Positions 1 to 5,055 of a DNA stretch of 9,174 nt are shown piece after piece (position 1 is the stretch's first letter; the number at the start of each line of letters is the position of its first letter). Source of the stretch: Patescibacteria group bacterium (lineage in GTDB: Bacteria; Patescibacteriota; Saccharimonadia; Saccharimonadales; CAIOMD01); NCBI GenBank assembly GCA_025453305.1, contig JALOQO010000034.1, positions 1 through 9,174 of the forward strand, written 5' to 3'. Under the pieces are notes generated by a model. That model was given only the letters and a program-made list of their open reading frames with translations. It was not told the DNA's origin and ran no database searches. Made by a program: the position numbers and the translations under genes.

Positions 1-2
1 AC

Positions 3-395
3 GAGTACACTGCTGGCATTGTTCTAAGTGGCGCAGAGGTTAAAAGCCTACGGATAGGCCACGCCAACATAAAGGGGGCATTTATTACCCTAAAAAACAA
101 CGAAGCATGGCTTAATAATATGCAGGTAACGCCAACTAACAACACCGCCTCACAGCTACCAGAAGACCTACAAACCCGCCCGCGCAAACTATTGCTCAAA
201 CAAAAAGAGTTAGGCCAGCTAACCCAAGCAAGGGTACAAGGTTTAACTATTATACCAATAAAAGTTTTTACTAATGGGCGATATATTAAAGTACTAATTA
301 GTACTGCAAAAGGCAAAAAAACCTACGATAAACGAGCCAAAATAAAAGAACGAGACACCACCCGCGATATCAACCGCTCCATAAAATTCAATTAA
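3..395 (+). CDS. smpB: SsrA-binding protein SmpB, 5'-truncated by window edge
   Basis: SmpB binds the tRNA-like domain of tmRNA and brings it to stalled ribosomes for trans-translation. The frame is open from base 3, so the first roughly 20 residues lie outside the window; about 130 codons remain of a family of about 150. Family landmarks are visible: the early core GAEVKSLRIGHANIKGAF, then the EAWLNNMQVTP strand, then the RPRKLLLKQKEL helix. The basic C-terminal tail KGKKTYDKRAKIKERD is the segment that enters the empty mRNA channel. The ATG at 120 is internal, not the start, because the conserved core lies upstream of it. In many bacteria ssrA lies close to smpB; I could not identify a tmRNA next to this gene. 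Identity is very secure. Confidence 0.96.
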   Translation, partial: EYTAGIVLSGAEVKSLRIGHANIKGAFITLKNNEAWLNNMQVTPTNNTASQLPEDLQTRPRKLLLKQKELGQLTQARVQGLTIIPIKVFTNGRYIKVLISTAKGKKTYDKRAKIKERDTTRDINRSIKFN

Positions 396-491
396 CCTAT
401 TTACAGCCAGTTATTTAAGTGTTAATCTTTATCCATATTTTGAGGCGACACACGCCCAAGTATTTTAATAATTTAGATGGGATAATACATT

Positions 492-544
492 CAGTCGCAC
501 CATAAATTTACCTATTTTAAAATAGTAAGTTTTTGGTGCGGCTG
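492..544. repeat. Long imperfect palindrome (hairpin of about 22 bp)
   Basis: The arms 492-501 and 535-544 pair over 10 bp (CAGTCGCACC with GGTGCGGCTG, one G-T wobble). The inner AT-rich part continues the stem: 504-510 pairs with 526-532, and 512-516 with 521-525, leaving a TTAA loop, one bulged C at 511 and a T-T mismatch at 503/533. No T-tract follows on either strand, so this is not a classical terminator. It could be a REP/MITE-like intergenic palindrome or a transcript-end stabilising hairpin for smpB. Confidence 0.7.
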
Positions 545-550
545 GATGCG

Positions 551-625
551 GGTGCCACTGGGCGCCTCGACTCCTTCACGCACGCCCCCCACGCATGGAG
601 CGGGGGGCGGCGCAAGCTGCCCCCC
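551..625. other. GC-rich cluster of mutually exclusive hairpins
   Basis: This block is far more GC-rich than the surrounding AT-rich DNA. Hairpin 1 is 551-556 with 561-566 (GGTGCC/GGCGCC, ACTG loop). Hairpin 2 is 583-590 with 602-609 (CGCCCCCC/GGGGGGCG). Hairpin 3 is 602-611 with 616-625 (GGGGGGCGGC/GCTGCCCCCC, 10 bp, one G-U wobble, GCAA tetraloop of GNRA type). Hairpins 2 and 3 compete for the same G-tract. An open frame runs through it from the ATG at 546, but its composition does not look coding. Function unknown; it may be a repeat family or a structured leader or 3' element. Confidence 0.5.
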
Positions 626-657
626 GACTCCCTTAAACATTTATGCTAATAATACAC

Positions 658-678
658 CCACCACTTGGTGGTTTTTTT
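658..678 (+). terminator. Rho-independent terminator, short stem
   Basis: CCACC (658-662) pairs with GGTGG (667-671) across an ACTT loop and is followed directly by seven T residues (672-678). The stem is only 5 bp, but the T-tract is in the right place for plus-strand transcripts coming from smpB and the GC-rich block. Confidence 0.55.
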
Positions 679-682
679 AAAC

Positions 683-709
683 TTGAACCGGGCACCTAAA
701 ACCTATAAC
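683..709 (+). promoter_or_regulatory. Candidate promoter of the exonuclease III gene
   Basis: A TTGAAC -35-like hexamer (683-688) and a TATAAC -10-like hexamer (704-709) are separated by 15 bp, shorter than the ideal 17. Transcription would start about 7 bp downstream, within a few bases of the ATG at 719, so the message would be almost leaderless. That fits the absence of a Shine-Dalgarno site. Confidence 0.35.
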
Positions 710-718
710 CTAAATACT

Positions 719-1519
719 ATGAAGTTATACAGTTGGAATGTGAACGGTATACGGGCAGTGGTTAATAAGGGTGCTTTCCAAGGCTTTATGGCCAAACACC
801 AGCCAGATATTTTGGGCTTGCAAGAAACCAAAGCTATGCAGGGTCAGGCAATAATTGATTTGCCCGAATATGAGGAATATTGGAACAGCGCAGTAAAAAA
901 GGGTTATAGTGGCACGGCTATTTTTACTAAAATTAAGCCACTAGCAGTAACTTTAAATATGCCTACAGAAATTACAGATAAAAACGGCTCTTTTACCGAT
1001 AGTTATGGTGACCCTTTACAAGAAGGCCGTATTACAACTGCCGAATTTGATAGTTTTTACTATGTAACGGTTTATACCCCCAACACTAAAGGTGATTTAA
1101 CCAGGCTACCCTTAAGGAGAGATATTTGGGACCCAGGGTTTTTAAGCTACCTAAAACATCTAGAAAAACATAAACCTGTTATAGTAAGCGGTGATTTAAA
1201 TGTTGCGCATAAAGAGAACGATCTTGCCAACCCAAAAGCTAATGTAGGCAAAGCCGGATTTACAGATGAAGAGCGCAGTGGTTTTCAGAATTTTATAGAC
1301 GCAGGTTTTGTAGATACATTTAGAATATTTACCCCGGAAGGCAACGGCCACTACACTTGGTGGACCCATTGGGCAAACGCCCGTGCCCGCAATATAGGTT
1401 GGCGCATAGATTACTTTTTAGTATCAGCTAATCTTAAAGATAAAGTTAAAAGCGCCCAAATACATGCCAATGTTATGGGTAGCGACCACTGCCCAGTAAG
1501 TATCGAGTTAGATGTTTGA
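719..1519 (+). CDS. xth: Exodeoxyribonuclease III (AP endonuclease family)
   Basis: This is a Mg-dependent 3'-5' exonuclease and AP endonuclease of base-excision repair, in the endonuclease/exonuclease/phosphatase fold. The ATG at 719 gives 266 residues opening with the typical MKLYSWNVNGIRA; longer starts such as the TTG at 665 would run through the terminator and are rejected. Visible catalytic motifs are N7 (WNVNG), E36 (LQETK), Y119 (VYTPN), D159 and N161 (SGDLN) and D256-H257 (GSDHCP). The family signature NIGWRIDYFLVS near residues 225-236 is present. Length is normal for the family. No ribosome-binding site is visible. The downstream gene lies 79 bp away. Assignment is secure; the exact subtype (ExoA/Xth) is by resemblance. 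Confidence 0.97.
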   Translation: MKLYSWNVNGIRAVVNKGAFQGFMAKHQPDILGLQETKAMQGQAIIDLPEYEEYWNSAVKKGYSGTAIFTKIKPLAVTLNMPTEITDKNGSFTDSYGDPLQEGRITTAEFDSFYYVTVYTPNTKGDLTRLPLRRDIWDPGFLSYLKHLEKHKPVIVSGDLNVAHKENDLANPKANVGKAGFTDEERSGFQNFIDAGFVDTFRIFTPEGNGHYTWWTHWANARARNIGWRIDYFLVSANLKDKVKSAQIHANVMGSDHCPVSIELDV

Positions 1520-1545
1520 TGTTAGATGTTGGATATTGGATATTG
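1511..1545. repeat. Five tandem 7-bp repeats across a stop codon
   Basis: Five contiguous heptamers lie in perfect register: GATGTTT, GATGTTA, GATGTTG, GATATTG, GATATTG. The exonuclease stop TGA (1517-1519) lies within the first two units, so the repeat covers the last two codons and the 3' flank. This looks like a replication-slippage expansion of the gene's own end. Confidence 0.8.
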
Positions 1546-1598
1546 TATTATGCTAAAAAACTTTTTAAGTTATCCTATAAATCAGTTACTCTATAGCT

Positions 1599-2279
1599 AT
1601 GAAAAGGGGTGATAATACCTTTGCGGTTTTTGATATAGATGGTACGGTGGTTCGTAACTTTTCTTTTGGTGCAGAATTTATATACAAAATTGTGCAAACC
1701 TACGGCTTACCAAAAGACAAAGAATTATCAAACATTGCCATGCAAAAATGGCACAAAGCAGAGCAGCATAAACAACAAAATATTTTCGACACTAGTTTGC
1801 GGCCATACTACAGGCAGTATTTACCCAATCTAACTAAACCCCAAATTGAATTAGCCGGCAATGAAGTATCAGAAATGTCATTAAAATACATAACCCCAGC
1901 TATGAGAGATTTAATAATTAAGCACAAACAACAGGGGCTAAAACTGTTTGCGGTATCATATTCGCCCGAAATCACCCTAATAAAGCTACTTAAACAGCTA
2001 GGTTTTGATGATTGGTGGGCGCCCCAAATGCTATTTGATTCTAGTAACCACTATTTACCTAGAAGTAAGGATAACCAAATCATCTGGGACAAAAAACAAC
2101 ATTTGTTAGATTTATGCGATAAACATAAACTAACCCTCAAAGGTAGCTACGGTTATGGCGATAATATTAACGACAAACCAATGCTAGATATAGTAGAAAA
2201 CCCAATCGCAATTAACCCAGATAGGTTATTATATAAAGAGGCAACTAAAAGAGGTTGGTATATCATTAATGCAAGCTAG
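1599..2279 (+). CDS. HAD superfamily (subclass IB) phosphatase-like protein, copy 1
   Basis: A 226-residue haloacid-dehalogenase-fold hydrolase of the phosphoserine-phosphatase-like IB type. Motif I is FDIDGT with nucleophile D12 and acid D14. Motif II is the serine of FAVSYS (S120). Motif III is the lysine near 165-166 (WDKKQHL). Motif IV is GDNINDKPML with D188 and D192. A helical cap of about 80 residues sits between motifs I and II, as in IB members. The substrate cannot be read from sequence; small phosphate monoesters are likely. The start at 1599 puts motif I at the usual distance from the N-terminus. The gene overlaps its paralogue downstream by 11 bp, so the two are probably co-transcribed and translationally coupled. 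Confidence 0.87.
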   Translation: MKRGDNTFAVFDIDGTVVRNFSFGAEFIYKIVQTYGLPKDKELSNIAMQKWHKAEQHKQQNIFDTSLRPYYRQYLPNLTKPQIELAGNEVSEMSLKYITPAMRDLIIKHKQQGLKLFAVSYSPEITLIKLLKQLGFDDWWAPQMLFDSSNHYLPRSKDNQIIWDKKQHLLDLCDKHKLTLKGSYGYGDNINDKPMLDIVENPIAINPDRLLYKEATKRGWYIINAS

Positions 2280-2966
2280 AAAATTTGCGGTTTTTGACAT
2301 AGACGGCACTCTAATACGGTGGCAATTGTTTCATGCTATAGTGCATCATTTGGGCAAACACGGTTTTGTCAAACCCAATGATCACAACCAAATTAAACAG
2401 GCGCGCCTAAACTGGAAAAACCGGCACACTAAATTTGGCTTTAACGAATACGAAAAAACTCTGGTAGATATGTATATTGCGGCGCTACCAGGTATTAGCC
2501 CAAAAGACTACGAGATTATTGTTCAAGAGGTGTTAGATCAATACAAAGACCAAGTATTCGTTTATACTAGAGATTTATTAAAATCATTAAACGACCAAGG
2601 GTATTTTACAATTGCAATATCCGGATCTCAAAACGATATAGTCCAAAAATTGGCCGATTACCATGGTTTTGATTATGCCGTTGGGGCAGAGCTAGAAATT
2701 ATCCAATTTTTGATAAAGGATCTTTGCTAAAAGAACTGGTTCAAAAATTTAAACTAAGCTACAAAGATAGCTTCGGGGTAGGCGATTCGGCATCTGATAT
2801 AGCACTTTTACAAGCAGTGCAAAATCCAATTGCCTTTAACCCCAATTATGAACTTTACCAACACTCTATAAAACAGCAATGGACTATTGTTGTAGAGCGC
2901 AAAAATGTTATATACGAACTAAAAAACCAAAACGGCCAATATTATCTAACGGGGGAATACGAATGA
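2269..2966 (+). pseudogene. HAD-IB phosphatase-like protein, copy 2, with one-base frameshift
   Basis: This tandem paralogue of the preceding gene is read in two frames. Frame one (2269-2730) carries motif I FDIDGT (D10, D12) and motif II serine S118 (AISGSQND). It runs into a TAA after the T-tract at 2707-2711. The second frame continues across 2703-2966 with motif III (FDKGSLLKEL) and motif IV (VGDSASDIALL), then the same NPIAFNP segment as copy 1 (NPIAINP). Adding one T to the five-T run restores a continuous protein of about 232 residues, so a single deletion explains the break. All four motifs are intact, so decay is recent, or this is a homopolymer sequencing error. The ATG at 2269 overlaps copy 1, and the TGA at 2964-2966 overlaps the next ATG. 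Confidence 0.75.
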
Positions 2967-3763
2967 GTGCCGATTATTGGCAAAAACAACTGCAAGGCAA
3001 GCCGCTTTATCCAGAAATAATATGGAATAAGCCCGAAAACCAAGCCCAGGCTGGTAAATTATTGATAATTGGTGGCAATAGTAATGCTATTACAACACCA
3101 AGCCAAACTTACCAATTGGCTTTAAATCAAAAGGTGGGCCAGGTTAAGGTTGTAATGCCCCTAAGCACCAAAAAATACTTTGGCGGACAAGCCCCGGCTG
3201 ATATATTGTTTGCCCAATCTAACCCCAGCGGCAGTTTTAGCCAAAAAGCGTTTGATGATATTAAACTTCACATTTCTTGGGCCGATGGCACACTACTTGC
3301 TGGCGACTTTGGTCACAATAGCGAAACGGCAATTCTATTAGAAAATATCATTAAGCTACCTGGCTTATTAGTATTTAACGGCGATACCATAGATTACTTC
3401 TCGCAACATCCAACCGATATATTAAACAGATCAAACACAATTTTGGTAGGCGACTTTGCTGATATTCAAAAAATCATTAAAAACTCTGGTTTTTACACTC
3501 CTATAACATCTACTATGCCACTAGCTAACCTTGTAGAGTGCCTGCATTTATTTACAAATCAGTATAAACCTATGTTAGTTACGGTGTATTTGGATTTCAT
3601 AGTATTGGCTATGGCAGGGCAAGTTATTAGCACAAAGCTAAATAACCTACCTGCAAACTGGCAAAATACCGTAGCTACAAATATAGCCACCTGGGTGCTG
3701 CAACAGCCTCAAAACCCCCTAAAAACCGCCTCCGCCGCCATATCCCAAACAATATTACAGTAA
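2963..3763 (+). CDS. Divergent NAD(P)H-hydrate dehydratase-like / ribokinase-fold protein
   Basis: A 266-residue protein resembling the C-terminal (NnrD) domain of NAD(P)HX-repair enzymes. GKLLIIGGNSNAITTPSQT near residues 32-50 corresponds to the family's early glycine-rich loop, where a series of helices then handles the substrate. The AGDFGHNSE segment near 112-120 and LLVFNGDTID near 134-143 fit the GPGLG and LDADAL positions. The C-terminal GTGD-type motif that supplies the catalytic aspartate and anion hole is not recognisable, so activity is doubtful. The start is the ATG at 2963, whose ATGA overlaps the upstream HAD stop; GGGGG at 2951-2955 is a reasonable ribosome-binding site. Family assignment is moderate; a non-catalytic paralogue is possible. 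Confidence 0.6.
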   Translation: MSADYWQKQLQGKPLYPEIIWNKPENQAQAGKLLIIGGNSNAITTPSQTYQLALNQKVGQVKVVMPLSTKKYFGGQAPADILFAQSNPSGSFSQKAFDDIKLHISWADGTLLAGDFGHNSETAILLENIIKLPGLLVFNGDTIDYFSQHPTDILNRSNTILVGDFADIQKIIKNSGFYTPITSTMPLANLVECLHLFTNQYKPMLVTVYLDFIVLAMAGQVISTKLNNLPANWQNTVATNIATWVLQQPQNPLKTASAAISQTILQ

Positions 3764-3800
3764 AAAAGTGGTAAATTAAAGTCGTTAAGGTTTAAGTCCA
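3751..3800. repeat. 50-bp direct repeat, copy 1
   Basis: These 50 bases are identical to 4830-4879. The repeat begins within the last four codons of the upstream gene (stop at 3761-3763) and runs into its 3' flank. In both copies it is followed after about 20 bp of diverged spacer by the tRNA-Leu 3' sequence, so this looks like the ancestral downstream flank of the tRNA gene. Confidence 0.95.
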
Positions 3801-3820
3801 AGAATATTTATAAATCAAAG

Positions 3821-3886
3821 TGGTACCGCGGGCCGGACTTGAACCCGAAGAGCGCCAGTGGCGCTATGAGTTCACCTTGTACAAAC
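3821..3886 (-). repeat. 66-bp direct repeat copy A: tRNA-Leu-like 3' end
   Basis: Read on the minus strand it ends in a CCA tail, a discriminator A, a seven-base acceptor half (CCGCGGT), a T-loop (TTCAAGT) and a GC-rich variable-arm-like hairpin (AGCGCC/GGCGCT). The first 25 bases (3821-3845) match the genuine tRNA-Leu at 4899-4923 exactly. The following 41 bases match copy B only (66 bp, two differences at 3853 and 3876). No 5' acceptor half is found upstream on the minus strand and the T-stem has mismatches, so this is not a complete tRNA gene. It looks like an attachment-site remnant or a tRNA-mimicking RNA end. Confidence 0.85.
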
Positions 3887-4010
3887 TGATTATGCGATTA
3901 CTCCCAAAATCGAGAGAGGATTCTTGATTTTGCAAGGAGGAACAACAGAGACCTTGCCTAATTAAAACCCCACTTGTTTTAATCCATCAAGGTTGTTCAC
4001 TCCGACACAG
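3887..4010 (-). ncRNA. Candidate structured RNA running into the tRNA-like 3' end
   Basis: The 329-bp gap between 3764 and 4092 holds no gene but has dense pairing. Stems are 3961-3968/3976-3983 (8 bp), 3932-3937/3952-3957 (6 bp, 14-nt loop) and 3905-3911/3926-3932 (7 bp, 14-nt loop). On the minus strand the loop of the second stem (3940-3946) can pair with 3992-3998 over 7 bp. The loop of the third can pair with the GGGAG immediately after its stem (3901-3905). Both would be pseudoknots, though base C3905 and base G3932 are each claimed twice. The RNA would continue into the CCA end at 3821. It matches no family I recognise and lacks a tmRNA-type 5' end. Confidence 0.3.
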
Positions 4011-4092
4011 AACGCCATAGTATAGAAAGTTAGATATTCAATTATTTACGATTTGCAGATCAATACTATGATTGTGAAATAATTAAACACCC

Positions 4093-4707
4093 CTATGTGC
4101 ATGAAATGCGGTTTATCGTAACTTCCACTTTTGGTTTGTCGCTAGTTCTACCATCGTCATCATAACCATATCCAATAAACCATTTGGTAATATAACCACT
4201 CCTGATTAAACATAAATTTGCACTATAGAATTTACCACGAATAATATTAACATCATCCCAATTGATTTTATATCCATTTTGTTCCGCAGAATTCTTGACA
4301 CTTTTGTATATGGTTGCAGGGCTATCAGTGCAATTGTAATAAATAAACCAAGTTGGCACGGAGTCAATAAAATCACCTTGCCCATAAGTCTTACTAAATT
4401 CGGTGCAGGATTTGGGGGTTGCCGTATTATACATCTCACCATCTATAGCCGATTTATCCCATACTAAAATTTTTATAGCAATAAGCGCAATAGGAACAAT
4501 CACAATTAATGAACCGACTAAAATTACAGACATAATACCGACTGCGCTTTTTATTTTTTTACTTGATTTCGGAGTAATAGTAGATGATTTTATTTGGTTG
4601 AGCTGCTCGACATCACTGACAATTACTTTTTTCTGTGGTGCTAGGGGTTCAGTTATTGGATTGGGAGATACTGGTGGTTCTTGATTTGATATATTATTTT
4701 GTTGCAT
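4093..4707 (-). CDS. Hypothetical membrane-anchored protein of the tRNA-Leu islet
   Basis: I do not recognise a family. The 204-residue protein has a Pro/Gln/Ser-rich, probably disordered N-terminus (1-50), a short Lys-rich stretch (47-53), one strong transmembrane helix (about 54-83) and an outer domain of about 120 residues. That domain has four cysteines (C101, C126, C166, C203), which could form two disulfides, and many aromatic and Gly residues. The topology is most simply N-in with the cysteine domain outside. The start at 4707 has no Shine-Dalgarno site but a good promoter just upstream. It is flanked by the 66-bp repeats and is the only gene inside the islet, so it may be mobile cargo. 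Confidence 0.75.
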   Translation of the reverse strand: MQQNNISNQEPPVSPNPITEPLAPQKKVIVSDVEQLNQIKSSTITPKSSKKIKSAVGIMSVILVGSLIVIVPIALIAIKILVWDKSAIDGEMYNTATPKSCTEFSKTYGQGDFIDSVPTWFIYYNCTDSPATIYKSVKNSAEQNGYKINWDDVNIIRGKFYSANLCLIRSGYITKWFIGYGYDDDGRTSDKPKVEVTINRISCT

Positions 4708-4714
4708 TTTTTAT

Positions 4715-4743
4715 AGAATATCACGAATATATATGATTGTCAT
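4715..4743 (-). promoter_or_regulatory. Promoter of the islet gene, predicted leaderless
   Basis: On the minus strand ATGACA (4738-4743, 5/6 to the -35 consensus) and TATTCT (4715-4720, 4/6 to the -10) are 17 bp apart. The ATG at 4707 begins 7 bp past the -10 box, where transcription should start, so the mRNA would have no leader. The promoter abuts tRNA-like copy B. Confidence 0.45.
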
Positions 4744-4745
4744 TT

Positions 4746-4811
4746 TGGTACCGCGGGCCGGACTTGAACCCGAAGAGTGCCAGTGGCGCTATGAGTTCAC
4801 ATTGTACAAAC
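4746..4811 (-). repeat. 66-bp direct repeat copy B: tRNA-Leu-like 3' end
   Basis: This copy is identical to 3821-3886 except at 4778 and 4801, with the same orientation, exactly 925 bp away. The change at 4778 breaks a pair in the variable-arm-like hairpin that is intact in copy A, so B looks like the more decayed copy. Recombination between A and B would delete the islet gene. Confidence 0.85.
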
Positions 4812-4829
4812 ATCTGTTTTGGTTGGCAA

Positions 4830-4879
4830 AATATTACAGTAAAAAAGTGGTAAATTAAAGTCGTTAAGGTTTAAGTCCA
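4830..4879. repeat. 50-bp direct repeat, copy 2
   Basis: Identical to 3751-3800, 1079 bp downstream. It carries the last ten coding bases of the dehydratase-like gene as a relic, which shows that the copy derives from the region downstream of that gene. It lies just 3' of the real tRNA-Leu and includes a run of T on the minus strand that may serve as the tRNA transcript's end. Confidence 0.95.
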
Positions 4880-4898
4880 TGAATAATTAGGGTCTAAG

Positions 4899-4985
4899 TG
4901 GTACCGCGGGCCGGACTTGAACCGGCATGAGCGTAAAGCTCATTAGATTTTGAGTCTAACGTGTCTACCATTCCACCACCGCGGC
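4899..4985 (-). tRNA. tRNA-Leu (anticodon CAA), CCA encoded
   Basis: A complete type II tRNA. The acceptor GCCGCGG (4979-4985) pairs with CCGCGGT (4903-4909, closing with a G-U), followed by discriminator A (4902) and encoded CCA (4899-4901). The anticodon stem TTAGA/TCTAA surrounds the loop CTCAAAA with anticodon CAA (4950-4952 on the plus strand). The long variable arm TGAGC/GCTCA and the T-arm GCCGG-TTCAAGT-CCGGC are intact. It reads UUG codons. Its 3' quarter is repeated twice in the islet to the left. Confidence 0.96.
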
Positions 4986-4990
4986 GTGTA

Positions 4991-5019
4991 TGGATAAAAC
5001 AGTGATATTGTACTATAAT
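4991..5019 (+). promoter_or_regulatory. Candidate promoter of the sortase gene
   Basis: A perfect TATAAT (5014-5019) sits 17 bp after TGGATA (4991-4996, 4/6 to the -35). Transcription would begin near 5026, leaving a leader of about 30 bases without a Shine-Dalgarno site before the ATG at 5056. Confidence 0.45.
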
Positions 5020-5041
5020 TAACTCTATTGCCATAGTGCAA
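5012..5041 (-). promoter_or_regulatory. Candidate promoter of tRNA-Leu
   Basis: On the minus strand TTGCAC (5036-5041) and TATAGT (5012-5017) are 18 bp apart, pointing at the tRNA. Its -10 box overlaps the plus-strand -10 of the sortase promoter (5014-5019), so the two divergent promoters probably compete for RNA polymerase. Confidence 0.45.
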
Positions 5042-5055
5042 AATCTAGTACTCGC

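Larger units (their letters stand above)
3821..4898. mobile_element. Candidate small integrated islet at tRNA-Leu
   Basis: The 25-bp tRNA-Leu 3' sequence occurs at 3821-3845, 4746-4770 and 4899-4923, all in the same orientation, enclosing one gene and non-coding DNA. This is the footprint expected from site-specific integration at a tRNA 3' end. The extra 50-bp repeat (3751/4830) and 66-bp repeat (3821/4746) suggest more than one event or a tandem duplication. No integrase or transposase is encoded in the 1.1 kb, so it would be a remnant or a trans-mobilised cassette. An alternative is unequal recombination between tandem tRNA genes. Confidence 0.4.

Noticed and set aside
396..660. A tmRNA gene next to smpB
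   Set aside because: No GGxTTCGAC-type 5' end, no tag frame and no CCA-type 3' end; the stretch is also shorter than a normal tmRNA.
546..680. Open frame of about 45 codons through the GC-rich block
   Set aside because: It runs through strong hairpins and the terminator, has no ribosome-binding site, and its codons reflect base composition rather than a protein.
2701..2715. Programmed -1 frameshifting in the second HAD gene
   Set aside because: The T-run does not form an in-frame X XXY YYZ heptamer: re-pairing would place a Phe tRNA on ATT. A one-base deletion is simpler.
3821..3886. A functional second tRNA-Leu gene
   Set aside because: No matching 5' acceptor half, D-arm or anticodon arm upstream on the minus strand, and the T-stem has mismatches.
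3751..4925. CRISPR array
   Set aside because: Only two or three copies of each repeat with very unequal spacing, and the repeats are tRNA-derived.
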